Positions 26,165-34,185 of a stretch of 64,000 nucleotides of DNA are shown here, piece after piece. This stretch comes from Hymenobacter sp. UV11 (GTDB lineage Bacteria; Bacteroidota; Bacteroidia; Cytophagales; Hymenobacteraceae): positions 1 to 64,000 of the forward strand of contig NZ_SRII01000003.1 in the NCBI RefSeq assembly GCF_004684095.1. Direction: 5' to 3'. The notes under the pieces were generated by a model. That model was not told the DNA's origin and searched no databases. It worked only from the letters and a program-made list of their open reading frames with translations. Position numbers and translations under genes: made by a program. Each line of letters begins with the position of its first letter. The stretch's first letter is position 1.

Positions 26165-26229
26165 ACAGCAGGGCAAAGGGGGGTAGGGAAAGCAGCCGCA
26201 AGTTGGCGACGGGAACCCCAGAAAAAGCG

Positions 26230-26259
26230 AAACGCCTCCCCGTGGCCGGGAAGGCGTTT
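26230..26259 (-). terminator. Orphan hairpin upstream of the hydrolase gene
   Basis: AAACGCCT (26230-26237) pairs with AGGCGTTT (26252-26259) around a GC-rich inner stem. On the minus strand it is followed by CGCTTTTTC, so it can act as a minus-strand terminator. No minus-strand gene ends here; it lies in the leader of the hydrolase gene at 26164. Confidence 0.5.
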
Positions 26260-26399
26260 GCTTGTCTCTGGTTTGGAAAAGGAACAGGTTGGAAAGAGCC
26301 CCGGCTTAGCGGGAGTAGCAGCAAAGAAAGGGGGGTAGGCACAGCATTACAAGGACAAAACAAGCCCATTTGTGACAATAATAAGATGAAATTTTGCTG

Positions 26400-26964
26400 A
26401 AAATATTATAAATTATTATTTGATAAATTATAACAATAAAAAGTAAATTGGCTTCTTGTACTAAAAAAGGGATTAATTATTTGTGGCGAAACGTAGAATA
26501 TAGGTGGTTTGCTCTCTGCTTAATGCAATTAATAAGCTTGTGGGTAGCCTTTATTCCGCCCTGCTTATGAGGGCTGGCCCTCATGGTAGCCAACCTTTCT
26601 GTGGTATTCGTGCTGCAAGCGAGTTGCGGTCTCGAAGCCTACAAAGCATGCTAGCACTACCTCCTGCGGTTCCTAGGCGGCGCACCCATCAACCGGTCGG
26701 CTGGCTCCGCCAGCGGACCGGCGCAGGTACCCGAACTTGGAAATTACTCTAGCAGGCTTCGTCCTACTGATAGGCTAAACCGCAGCGGAGTAGCCTGTAA
26801 GCTGCTTTGCGGTAAGCCAGTCAGCGTGAGTTGATAATGATAGCGCTAGTGCTGAGTTTACAAAAAATAATGGAAAAATACTGTAAAACAAGCAACTACC
26901 AGTATGCGATGGCCCGTATAAGACCCGGTTTTAAGACCACTCCATCCATCAAATTTCCTTTTCC
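26400..26964. other. AT-rich gap with a family F repeat
   Basis: Bases 26390-26480 are strongly AT-rich and look like promoter or non-coding DNA. One family F unit (26686-26725, core CATCAACCGGTCGG) follows. No reading frame with a sensible start and composition was found. The last 70 bases before 26965 probably carry the promoter of the small secreted protein, though no clear TAnnTTTG box was seen. Confidence 0.5.
26686..26725. repeat. Palindromic repeat, family F, third unit
   Basis: CATCAACCGGTCGGCTGGC on the left and GCCAGCGGACCGG on the right, pairing around CTCC. It is closely similar to the two units at 22758-22875. Confidence 0.75.
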
Positions 26965-27294
26965 ATGAAAGTTTCCAGCATTTTCCTCGCCGCCGCCTTT
27001 ACCCTTTGCACCAGCGCTGCCTTCGCCCAAACCACTCCTGCCACCACGGGTACCACCGGCACTACTACGGGTACCACTGGCACCATGGGTACGGGTACTA
27101 CCGGCACCATGAACCAGACTACCCCCGGCACGAGCACGATGGGCACGGGTACCATGAATAATGGTACCATGGGTGCCGGCACCATGAGCAACGGAACCAG
27201 CACGACGGGCAGCGACCAGCGTGCAATGCGCCGCGAGCAGCGTATGAAGTCGAAGACGACCAAAACGAAATCGACGATGACCCCCAATAACTAA
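26965..27294 (+). CDS. Small secreted Thr/Gly/Met-repeat protein
   Basis: 109 residues. A signal peptide ends TSAAFAQ. Residues 23-80 are a low-complexity stretch built from short units such as TGTTGT, GTMGTGT and NGTMGAGT. The last 28 residues are strongly basic (RRE, KSKTTKTKST). No folded domain is evident. It is followed by a strong terminator and by two more small exported proteins of unrelated low-complexity sequence but similar layout. The role is unknown; a surface or periplasmic disordered protein is the simplest reading. Confidence 0.75.
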   Translation: MKVSSIFLAAAFTLCTSAAFAQTTPATTGTTGTTTGTTGTMGTGTTGTMNQTTPGTSTMGTGTMNNGTMGAGTMSNGTSTTGSDQRAMRREQRMKSKTTKTKSTMTPNN

Positions 27295-27335
27295 GGCTAA
27301 CCTGTGGTAGCCACGCTGCCGCCTTTGGCCGTATA

Positions 27336-27372
27336 AAAGCCGGCTGCCCCATGAGCGGGCAGCCGGCTTTTT
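27336..27372 (+). terminator. Intrinsic terminator
   Basis: AAAGCCGGCTGCCC (27336-27349) pairs with GGGCAGCCGGCTTT (27357-27370) around a seven-base loop, and TTG follows. It ends the gene at 26965. Confidence 0.9.
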
Positions 27373-27403
27373 GTCGCGCTTTACTTATCTTAACTAGCTT
27401 GTT

Positions 27404-27835
27404 ATGAAAACGTTAGTACTACTAGTGGCTGTGGGCTTGGCCGCCGGCACGGCCCGCGCTCAAACGGTGCCCTTCGATGCAACGGCCCCCATGCGCGGCG
27501 GCATGCAAAACCAGACCGCCGTGCCGCCTGTGAACCCGGCACTCAACCAAAGCACCATTCAGGGGCCTTCGGAAGTGCAGCGTACTCCCACCAGCTACGA
27601 TGCCCAGCCCAGCCGCCTCGCGGGCTCGGTGCCCATTGCGGGCACGCCCGAGCAGTCGCCCACGGCCGTGCCCGATGTGCGCGAGCAGGGCCTCATTCCG
27701 CAGCGCGCCTCGCGGCAGTCGAGCGATATCGTGCCCAGCCGGGGGGTAGGCTCCAGCAACGTGAACCAGCGCCGCCCCGCGCTGCCCCAAAACAACTCGC
27801 TGCCCAGCACGGTAAGACCCACAATTCGACCTTAG
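27404..27835 (+). CDS. Small secreted protein, Pro/Gln/Ser-rich, hypothetical
   Basis: 143 residues. A signal peptide ends GTARAQ. The mature part is rich in Pro, Gln, Ser and Asn with no hydrophobic core, for example NQTAVPPVNPALNQ and RRPALPQNNSLPS. It is probably disordered. Gene order and layout match the neighbours on both sides. One GGGGGGTAGG word encodes a Val-Gly within it. No family is recognised. Confidence 0.7.
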   Translation: MKTLVLLVAVGLAAGTARAQTVPFDATAPMRGGMQNQTAVPPVNPALNQSTIQGPSEVQRTPTSYDAQPSRLAGSVPIAGTPEQSPTAVPDVREQGLIPQRASRQSSDIVPSRGVGSSNVNQRRPALPQNNSLPSTVRPTIRP

Positions 27836-27868
27836 CTGCCTTTTCCACTACCCAACCTTCTTTTTTGT

Positions 27869-28156
27869 ATGAACGCCAAGAACCTTCTGCTTGCCCTCGC
27901 CGCCACTTTCTGCTTTGGTAGCGCCAGCGCCCAAACTGCTCCTATCAGCCCCCGCGCCAGCCAGGCGCCCGCCACTATGGCCAGCCCCAATACCACCCGT
28001 AGCAGCATGAGCAACGCGGCCGAGGGCACCGGCACCGTTGTTACCCAGCCTACCGGCAACGAATACGGTACCTCCGGCGATGCCACAAAGCGCAAAACCA
28101 CCAAGCACAAGGGTGAAATGATGGGCGCCAAAGACAAGATGAAAACCAAAATGTAG
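27869..28156 (+). CDS. Small secreted protein with basic C-terminus, hypothetical
   Basis: 95 residues. A signal peptide ends GSASAQ. A Thr/Ser/Ala-rich middle is followed by a Lys-rich tail (KRKTTKHKGE, then KDKMKTKM). It is spaced 33 bases after the preceding gene, so the two are likely co-transcribed. The tail resembles those of the proteins at 26965 and 30488 and of the M16 peptidase at 39831. The function is unknown. Confidence 0.7.
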   Translation: MNAKNLLLALAATFCFGSASAQTAPISPRASQAPATMASPNTTRSSMSNAAEGTGTVVTQPTGNEYGTSGDATKRKTTKHKGEMMGAKDKMKTKM

Positions 28157-28165
28157 GTTTTGCTT

Positions 28166-28235
28166 AGCGCCTACCCCCATAGAAAAGGCTGGCCTCCCGC
28201 GCGGGAGGCCAGCCTTTTCTATGGGGGTAGGCGCT
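28166..28235. terminator. Perfect 70-base palindrome between convergent genes
   Basis: Bases 28166-28200 are the exact reverse complement of 28201-28235 with no spacer. The arms run from AGCGCCTACCCCCATAG to the central CCCGCGCGGG, and AAAAGG/CCTTTT lie within the stem. It ends just after the small secreted gene at 27869 and five bases before the stop of the minus-strand gene at 28240, so it can terminate both. The arms include the CCTACCCCC word. Confidence 0.85.
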
Positions 28236-28239
28236 GGTT

Positions 28240-28578
28240 TTAGCCCACGTGGGCCAGCAGGTCGTGGCCGTGGCGGCGTAGTGTGTCGGCTAGTTTCAGC
28301 AGGTCGTCCTTGATGTCGGCGGGGGCGTGGTGGCTGGCCTGGCTGGTCTGGTCGCCGAGCATTGTCAGCGAGTTGCCGATGGCCGTGGCGCTCAGGCTGC
28401 CGCTCGTGAGCAGCGATTGCAGGTTGCCCATTTCGCGGGCAATATCCTGGAACTCGGGCTGGCCGCTCTGCAGAAACTGCTGCTGCCAGGTTTCAGTATT
28501 ATCCATGGCCGAGCCCAGCGGCAAGCTGGTCAGGCCGTTTTGCAACCCCGATAGGGTGGCGTGCAACAAGTCATTCAT
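28240..28578 (-). CDS. Hypothetical protein, mostly helical
   Basis: 112 residues with no signal peptide or membrane segment. It reads as amphipathic helices (MNDLLHATLSGLQNGL at the start, DIKDDLLKLADTLRRHGHDLL near the end). No family is recognised. It lies 35 bases after uvsE on the same strand, so it may be its operon partner. Codon use looks normal for the region. It could be a small helper or stress protein, but nothing in the sequence says so. Confidence 0.65.
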   Translation of the reverse strand: MNDLLHATLSGLQNGLTSLPLGSAMDNTETWQQQFLQSGQPEFQDIAREMGNLQSLLTSGSLSATAIGNSLTMLGDQTSQASHHAPADIKDDLLKLADTLRRHGHDLLAHVG

Positions 28579-28613
28579 GGTAAAGCGGGGGGTAGGGAAA
28601 AGAAAAAATTAAA

Positions 28614-29630
28614 TCAGCCGGCCGGCGCTGCGGGCTTGGCCTTGGTGGCCCGGCGCTTGGGCGCGGCGGCTTTGGGCGAAGTAAGGGGGGTAGGGTTGGC
28701 AGTAAACGTGGGTGGCTCGTAGCCGGCGGGCATGGGCGGCAGCAGGCCGCGGGCGCGCAGCAGCTGGGCCGCCCGCACGGCGCTGGCTTCCTTGTCCTTG
28801 ATTTCGAGCATCATGTCTACCTCAAGGCCATCGAGGTCAACCAAAAAGTCTTCGAAGAGCGACGGCACCAGCGTAGTCGTGTGCTTGCCGCGCCGCTCGC
28901 CGGGCGCCTGCGAGCTATAGTCCATCATCGGCACGCCGTCGCGGGTGGGGTGCCAGGTAGCGGCGGCCAGGCGCAGGGCCTCGCGCATGGGCTCGCCGTG
29001 GTTGAGGCATTCGTGGTGAAAATTATCGAATAGGATGGGCACGCCCGTCGCGTCGTGCAGGCTCAGGCACTCGCGCAGGCTGTAGAGGCGGTCGTCGTTT
29101 TCGACCACCAGCCGCGCCTGCACGTCGGTGGGCACCAAGGTCTGAAAGGAATCGACCCAGCGCGCCAGGGCCACGCCCTTGTCGCCATACACCCCACCCG
29201 CATGAATTTGCAGCTTGGCCGTCGAGTCAAGCTCCATTAAATCCAACATGGCGCCCTGGTACACCAGGTCGGCCACACTACGGCTCACAATGCCCGCATC
29301 AGGCGAATTTATGAGCACGTACTGACCGGGGTGAAACGACACGCGCAACCCATGCTGCCGCACGTAGTCGCCAATGGCCCGGAACTCGCTCCGAAATTCG
29401 CGCTGCCAGGGGTAGGTATTTACCTCGTGCGAGCCGAATGGCACCACATCGGACCCGATGCGAAAAAACAGCAGCCCGTGGGCCACGTTCCACTCTAGTA
29501 TCTGCTGCAGGCAGGCCAGGTTGGCCGCCACGGTGGTAGCCAGCCGCTCGGCCGAGTAGGAAGCCAGCCGAAACGTACTGCCCGCACTGCACGGTAGCGT
29601 TTCATTCACGCAAGGGTAGCCAATCTTCAT
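28614..29630 (-). CDS. uvsE: UV damage endonuclease UvdE/UvsE
   Basis: 338 residues. It opens MKIGYPCVN, the typical UvsE start, and has the TIM-barrel metal-ligand blocks FRIGSDVVPFGSH, VSFHPGQY, QIHAGGVYGDK, VVENDD and DNFHHE. It nicks DNA 5' to UV photoproducts, starting an alternative excision repair route. The C-terminal 40 residues are a Pro/Lys/Ala-rich extension (PKRRATKAKPAAPAG) beyond the barrel. Such enzymes are common in radiation-exposed soil and desert genera. Confidence 0.94.
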   Translation of the reverse strand: MKIGYPCVNETLPCSAGSTFRLASYSAERLATTVAANLACLQQILEWNVAHGLLFFRIGSDVVPFGSHEVNTYPWQREFRSEFRAIGDYVRQHGLRVSFHPGQYVLINSPDAGIVSRSVADLVYQGAMLDLMELDSTAKLQIHAGGVYGDKGVALARWVDSFQTLVPTDVQARLVVENDDRLYSLRECLSLHDATGVPILFDNFHHECLNHGEPMREALRLAAATWHPTRDGVPMMDYSSQAPGERRGKHTTTLVPSLFEDFLVDLDGLEVDMMLEIKDKEASAVRAAQLLRARGLLPPMPAGYEPPTFTANPTPLTSPKAAAPKRRATKAKPAAPAG

Positions 29631-29673
29631 CCCGTAGGCTTACGCGGGTTGCCGGCTGCGGGTTGGTGATTTC

Positions 29674-30372
29674 CTACTCATACCCGCGGTTGTCGCGGAA
29701 GGCTTTATTGTACTCGGCGCGTTTTTTGGCGGCCTCCTCGGCTGCGTCACGGGCTTTGAGCTGCTCCACCTTGCGGCGCTCTTTGCCCTGGCGCGAAAAC
29801 TGGTCGTAGAGCCAATCCACGTTCGAGCCGCTGATGGTGGGCGCCTCGGCCTTGGGGGCGGTAGAGTCCACGGCGAAAAGCGGCTTGGGTTTGGGCGCGC
29901 GCTTGGGTATCTTCACCACCGGGGGGGTAGGGCGCTTCATATTGCGCAGCGCCCGGTTGATGATGGCGCGGTCGGGGCGGTCGGCCGTCACGCGCACTTC
30001 GCCCAGCTGAATGGAGTCGCGCACCAGCTTTACCTGCACCACCAGCTGCGTGAGGGTGGTGCCGCCCAGCACCAGCAGGTGCGGCTTGTAGCCCACCGCC
30101 CGAAACACCAGCGTATCGGTGGCCAGGGCCGTAATAAAAAACGCGCCCTTCTCATCGGCCGCCAGGCCCAGGTGCGTGCGCTTCACCTGCACGGTGGCGC
30201 CCGGCACCGACTGCCGGCTCGCGGCCGCCGAAATGGTGCCGCTTACGCGCACTATCGGCGAGGGGCTGCCGGCCTGTGCCCACGCGGCCGGCGCTGCCAG
30301 TACGCAGGCCAGCAATAAGCTGAATAAGCGCAGCTGGTGTTTAATGGAAAGCAAGGGGGCTGGTAAAAACAC
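29674..30372 (-). CDS. Exported carboxypeptidase-regulatory-like domain protein
   Basis: 232 residues from a GTG at 30372, chosen because AAAGGA lies just upstream and no in-frame ATG exists; a TTG at 30420 or one near 30354 is possible. A signal peptide ends AAWAQ. Residues about 45-130 form a CarboxypepD_reg-like beta-sandwich (RVSGTISAAASRQSVPGATV, then ADEKGAFFI, FRAVGYKPHLLVL), as on many Bacteroidota outer-membrane proteins. The C-terminal half is highly charged (KERRKVEQLKARDAAEEAAKK). The function is unknown. Confidence 0.75.
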   Translation of the reverse strand: MFLPAPLLSIKHQLRLFSLLLACVLAAPAAWAQAGSPSPIVRVSGTISAAASRQSVPGATVQVKRTHLGLAADEKGAFFITALATDTLVFRAVGYKPHLLVLGGTTLTQLVVQVKLVRDSIQLGEVRVTADRPDRAIINRALRNMKRPTPPVVKIPKRAPKPKPLFAVDSTAPKAEAPTISGSNVDWLYDQFSRQGKERRKVEQLKARDAAEEAAKKRAEYNKAFRDNRGYE

Positions 30373-30417
30373 GTATCCTTTAACGCAACGGTACCGCAAA
30401 GCTGCCACCAAATGAGG

Positions 30418-30453
30418 CAAAAAAAGCCCGCGTCGTTGCAGACGCGGGCTTTT
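30418..30453 (-). terminator. Intrinsic terminator of the lipoprotein gene
   Basis: AAAAGCCCGCGTC (30422-30434) pairs with GACGCGGGCTTTT (30441-30453) around a six-base loop. On the minus strand the stem is followed by seven T, 35 bases after the stop of the gene at 30488. Confidence 0.9.
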
Positions 30454-30487
30454 CGCAGACTAACAAGCGGTTTTAACCGCTCGGAGA

Positions 30488-31171
30488 CTACATTTTGGTC
30501 TTCTCGCCGTCGGCAGTTTTAATTTTTACCTCATCGCCCTTCACTTTCACCTTCGCACCGTTTTCGAGCTTGGTTTTAGATTTGGCCACTTTGTTATCCG
30601 AGTTCAGCATATCCTGGTTGCGCATTACGCTGCTGGCAGTGGTGGGCGTGCTGCCGCTGCTCATGTTATCGCTACCCGACGATGACATCGAGCCGCTGCT
30701 ATCAGAAGGCATAGTGGCGCTCGAGGCGCCGGCCGTTTGGCCGTTGGTGTCGAGGTTGTTGGCCTCATCGTAGGTAGAGCGCGACGACTGGTAAGACTGG
30801 TACTGCGCCGGCTGCGTCAAAATGCCCTGAAACTCTTGGTCGGTGTCCGTATTGTACTGGCGCATATCGGCGGCCATGCCGGTCGTGTCGCTCATATACT
30901 TCTGGTGCATCGCATCATAGCGTTTCGAGCGGTTGTAGTAGGCCGTGCGCAACTTCTCCTTGGTGGGCTCGTCGGCAATCTTCATATCCGACGCAAACTT
31001 GTCGGCCATGCGGTTGCCGCGGGCTTTGTAGGTTTCGTCGGTGGTGGTAGTGGTCGTCACGGCTCCGTCGGCGGGCACCGTGGTGGTGGTAGTGTCAGCA
31101 GTTTTTTCCTGCGAGCACGAGGCCAGCGAAAGGGCCGTAGCGCCGGCAAGAATGAACAAGGCGTTTTTCAT
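30488..31171 (-). CDS. Lipoprotein with helical region and Lys-rich tail, hypothetical
   Basis: 227 residues from the ATG at 31171; the frame is open eight codons upstream. The lipobox LASCS gives a lipidated Cys near residue 19. A Thr-rich linker follows, then a helical stretch with repeated Tyr/Asp/Gln (about 55-130) and a Ser/Met-rich segment (SGSMSSSGSDNMSSG). The last 40 residues are Lys-rich, ending VKIKTADGEKTKM. No family is recognised. The basic tail resembles those of the neighbouring small secreted proteins. Confidence 0.72.
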   Translation of the reverse strand: MKNALFILAGATALSLASCSQEKTADTTTTTVPADGAVTTTTTTDETYKARGNRMADKFASDMKIADEPTKEKLRTAYYNRSKRYDAMHQKYMSDTTGMAADMRQYNTDTDQEFQGILTQPAQYQSYQSSRSTYDEANNLDTNGQTAGASSATMPSDSSGSMSSSGSDNMSSGSTPTTASSVMRNQDMLNSDNKVAKSKTKLENGAKVKVKGDEVKIKTADGEKTKM

Positions 31172-31262
31172 GTGGAAGATGGTCGTTAAAACCAATAAGT
31201 TAGGACCCCTCTAACGAGATATATCGCGGGCGGGTTATGGCGTGCCCGTGCGGCCCTGCTCG

Positions 31263-32513
31263 CTACGCGCGGCGCAATTCCAGCAGCGTTATCTCGGGCA
31301 AAAAGCCTACCCGCCCCGGAAAGCCCAGGTAGCCCAGGCCCACGTTCACGTACAGCTTTTGGCGCCCTTGCTCATAAATGCCCGCCCACTGGGGGTAGGA
31401 GTACTGCACCGGGCTCCACTTAAAGCCCGGCAGGTTCACGCCAAACTGCATGCCGTGGGTGTGGCCGCTGAGCGTGAGGTCAATGTCTTGGTAATCAAGT
31501 ACCTGCGCCTCCCAGTGCGACGGGTCGTGCGAGAGTAGCAGCTTAAACGGCGCGTTGCCGCTGGCCGCGTGGGCCTGGGCCAGCTTGCCGTGCTTCGGAA
31601 AGTTGGGGTGGCTGCTCCAGTTCTGCACGCCCAGCACGGCCAGCTCGTCGGCCCCGCGCCGGATGGTGTGGCTTTCATCCAGCAGCAGGCGCCAGCCAAT
31701 TTTGGCGTGGTTGCGGGCCAGGCGCGCGAGGTTTTCCATCTTGGCCTCGGCGCTGTCCCACTGCACGTAGTCGCCATAGTCGTGGTTGCCGAGGATGGAG
31801 AATATCGGCAGGTCCGACTTAATGCCCGCCAGCGCCTCCATATGTGGCTCCACCTCAGTGGCGCGGTCATTCACAAGGTCGCCGGTCATCACAATCAGGT
31901 CGGCTTTTTGGGCGTTGATAATGCCCACGGCGCGGCGCATGGGCTCCAGGTTGCCATTGAACGAGCCCGTGTGCAAATCGGAGATTTGCAGGATTTTGAA
32001 GCCCTCGAACGACGTTGGCAGGTTGGGGTAACGCAGCACCACGTGGCGCACGCGGTAATCGGTTTTGCCCTTCAGCATGCCCCAAAGCAGCGCCACCAGC
32101 GGCACCGCGCCCAGCCCCAGCGCCAGCCTGCTGATAAACTGGCTGCGCGAAATGGGCTCAATGGCCGTGGCTCTACCCCCCTCCGCGCCGCCCAAGCCCC
32201 GCGCCGCCCAGCGCCCGAGCCGCGTGAAGTCCTCCAGCAGCAGCGGAAACACGATAACCAGCTTGGCCGCCAGCAGCAGCAGCGGCGCGGCCAGCAGGTA
32301 GCTTTTGAGCGCCACCGGGCCATCGTGCCGGGTGCGGGCCGCCCAAAAGCACAGCGCCCACAGCCCCAGCGTGAGGGCCCAGTAGCTGACGGCAAAGCCG
32401 CGCCGCGCCGCCGGCGAGCTGGGCGCCAGAGCGGTGCGCACGGCCACGTAGCCATAGGTTTCGGCCACTATTATTAAAAGGAAGATTCCCCAGAAAACGA
32501 GTTGATTGCGCAT
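31263..32513 (-). CDS. Membrane-anchored metallophosphoesterase
   Basis: 416 residues from an ATG at 32513; the frame is open seven codons upstream. Four N-terminal membrane segments occupy roughly the first 110 residues. The calcineurin-like domain then has the complete motif set: ISDLHTG, GDLVNDR, GNHDYG, SHDPSHW and SGHTHGMQFG. The layout is that of YkuE-type metallophosphoesterases, where the catalytic domain faces the periplasm. The substrate, perhaps a lipid phosphate or nucleotide, cannot be told. It is divergent from radC. Confidence 0.92.
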   Translation of the reverse strand: MRNQLVFWGIFLLIIVAETYGYVAVRTALAPSSPAARRGFAVSYWALTLGLWALCFWAARTRHDGPVALKSYLLAAPLLLLAAKLVIVFPLLLEDFTRLGRWAARGLGGAEGGRATAIEPISRSQFISRLALGLGAVPLVALLWGMLKGKTDYRVRHVVLRYPNLPTSFEGFKILQISDLHTGSFNGNLEPMRRAVGIINAQKADLIVMTGDLVNDRATEVEPHMEALAGIKSDLPIFSILGNHDYGDYVQWDSAEAKMENLARLARNHAKIGWRLLLDESHTIRRGADELAVLGVQNWSSHPNFPKHGKLAQAHAASGNAPFKLLLSHDPSHWEAQVLDYQDIDLTLSGHTHGMQFGVNLPGFKWSPVQYSYPQWAGIYEQGRQKLYVNVGLGYLGFPGRVGFLPEITLLELRRA

Positions 32514-32630
32514 ACGGACTGCCAAACGGCCCACCGCAGGTTTATGTTTTTAGCTGGCGGCGATACTGCCGGGGCTAACGCGCGACCCCGGATTTTACTT
32601 TATCTTGGGCAGCTATACTGAAACGCTTCT

Positions 32631-33386
32631 ATGCCGCCTACCCCCCCGCTTTCGCCCGAAGCCGCCGCCGACCCGCCCCTCGCCGCGCCCTACACCGCGC
32701 CCGCCAGCTTCGGCATCAAGAGCTGGGCCGAGGAGTACCGCCCCCGCGAAAAAATGGTGCAGAAGGGCCGCGCCGCCCTCTCCGACGCAGAGCTGATTGC
32801 CATTCTGCTGGGCTCGGGCACCACAAAGCTCACGGCCGTGGATGTGGCCATGCTTATGCTGCAAGCCGTTGATAATGATTTGAATGAGCTGGCTCGGCTC
32901 AGCATCAAGCAGCTGTGCCGCCATCCGGGGGTAGGGCCGGCCAAGGCCATCTCGGTGGTAGCGGCGCTGGAGCTGGGCCGCCGCCGCAAGGAGGCCGGCG
33001 CGGGTCGGCGCACCACCATCACCAGCTCGCGCGACATCTACCAGCTGGTGCGGCCAGCGCTGCAAGACCTGCCCCACGAGGAGTTCTGGATAATCATGCT
33101 GAACCGCGCCAATGTGGTAATGCGTCAGGAAAAAATCAGCAGCGGCGGCGTGGCCGGCACTGTGGCTGACCCCAAGCTCATTTTCAAGCACGCCCTCGAA
33201 AACCTGGCCAGCAGCATTATTCTGGTGCACAACCATCCCAGCGGCAACCGCCAGCCCAGCGGCGCCGACATTTCCCTCACCAAAAAGCTCCAGGAAGCCG
33301 GCAATTTTCTCGACCTGCCCATCCTCGACCACCTCATCTACACCGACAACGGCTACTACAGCTTCGCCGACGAGGGCATCTTGTAG
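32631..33386 (+). CDS. radC: RadC-family JAB-domain protein
   Basis: 251 residues, complete. N-terminal helix-hairpin-helix region with SWAEEYRPREKM, LSDAELIAILLGSGT and HPGVGPAKA, then the JAB/MPN domain from about 115 with the metal motif HNHPSGNRQPSGAD and the earlier SSGGVAGT. RadC is common in bacteria; its supposed role in DNA repair is not well proven. It is divergent from the metallophosphoesterase. A family C/D repeat follows its stop. Confidence 0.95.
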   Translation: MPPTPPLSPEAAADPPLAAPYTAPASFGIKSWAEEYRPREKMVQKGRAALSDAELIAILLGSGTTKLTAVDVAMLMLQAVDNDLNELARLSIKQLCRHPGVGPAKAISVVAALELGRRRKEAGAGRRTTITSSRDIYQLVRPALQDLPHEEFWIIMLNRANVVMRQEKISSGGVAGTVADPKLIFKHALENLASSIILVHNHPSGNRQPSGADISLTKKLQEAGNFLDLPILDHLIYTDNGYYSFADEGIL

Positions 33387-33401
33387 AGGTACAGTAGCAC
33401 C

Positions 33402-33483
33402 GTAGCGCGAACTTTGTAATTCGCGCCCCACAACGACTACCGTTGGTACGGCGCGTGGTCGCGAACTACAAAGTTCGCACTAC
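33402..33483. repeat. Palindromic repeat, family C/D
   Basis: Arms 33402-33425 and 33460-33483 with two mismatches and the core GTAGCGCGAACTTTGTAATT. It fills the gap between radC and the DUF1684 gene. Length and pattern match the element at 20370-20445. Confidence 0.8.
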
Positions 33484-33488
33484 TCCCT

Positions 33489-34127
33489 ATGCGTAAAATC
33501 CTTCTGGCCGCCGGCTTGCTGGCGGTTATTGGCCTGTTGGTCTACAATTTCTCCAGCAGCCAGGGCCCTACCCCCCCCGCCGCGCCCGACCCTGCCTACC
33601 TGGCCCAGGTGCGCCAGGCCCGGCAGCAGAAAGACAACGCCTTTCGCGCCAATGCCAGCTCGCCCATTCCGGCCGGGCAGCGGGCGGCCTTCAATGGCCT
33701 GCGCTACTACGGCCCCGATGCGGCCTACCGGGTGGTGGCCCGCCTGGTGCGGGCGGCCGTGCCGGCCCCGCTGCCGCTGGCCCTCACCCGCGGCTCGGCC
33801 GATGCCTACGCGCGCTGGGGCACCGCCGAGTTTGAGCTGGGCGGCCGGCCGCAACGGCTGACGTTGCTGCAAAAACAGGGGGTAGGGACGGGCCAGGAAT
33901 TATTTCTCCCCTTCACAGACCCTACGAACGGCCAGCAGACCTACGCTGGTGGCCGTTACCTCGACCTTCCTATGCCCGCCCCCGATGCCACTGAAATCAG
34001 CCTCGATTTTAACGCGGCCTACAACCCTTTCTGCGCCTACAACCACGACTACAGCTGCCCCAAGCCGCCCGCCGACAACCGCCTGAGTGTGCCCGTGCTG
34101 GCCGGCGAGCAGCTTGGCGGTGAGTAG
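33489..34127 (+). CDS. DUF1684 domain-containing protein
   Basis: 212 residues. An N-terminal hydrophobic segment (about 5-20) acts as anchor or signal. The DUF1684 pattern is clear: QARQQKDNAFR near the start, GLRYYGPD, FELGGRPQRLTLLQ, LFLPFTDPTNGQQTY, GGRYLDLP, then LDFNAAYNPFCAYN and CPKPPADNRL. The biochemical role of the family is unknown. Its end overlaps the start of a short direct-repeat tract. Confidence 0.88.
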   Translation: MRKILLAAGLLAVIGLLVYNFSSSQGPTPPAAPDPAYLAQVRQARQQKDNAFRANASSPIPAGQRAAFNGLRYYGPDAAYRVVARLVRAAVPAPLPLALTRGSADAYARWGTAEFELGGRPQRLTLLQKQGVGTGQELFLPFTDPTNGQQTYAGGRYLDLPMPAPDATEISLDFNAAYNPFCAYNHDYSCPKPPADNRLSVPVLAGEQLGGE

Positions 34128-34185
34128 TGACGTTCTTCTACTCACTGCTGACTGCTGACTGCTCACTACTCACTGCTCACCACTA
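34128..34185. repeat. Short degenerate tandem repeat, CACTGCT/GACTGCT
   Basis: TGACGTTCTTCT is followed by units such as CTCACTGCTGACTGCTGACT and CTCACTACTCACTGCTCACC. The same TGACGTTCTTCT plus CTCACTGCTCACTGCT order occurs at 12438-12474, directly after a family B repeat, so this is probably the tail of a lost family B element. It pairs in part with GGTGAGTAGTGA just upstream. Confidence 0.65.

Noticed and set aside
31569..32477. 302-codon plus-strand frame
   Set aside because: Shadow of the metallophosphoesterase, which keeps the full motif set.
34128..34185. Possible CRISPR-like direct repeats
   Set aside because: The units are seven to ten bases with no spacers of regular length and match the tail of a family B repeat.
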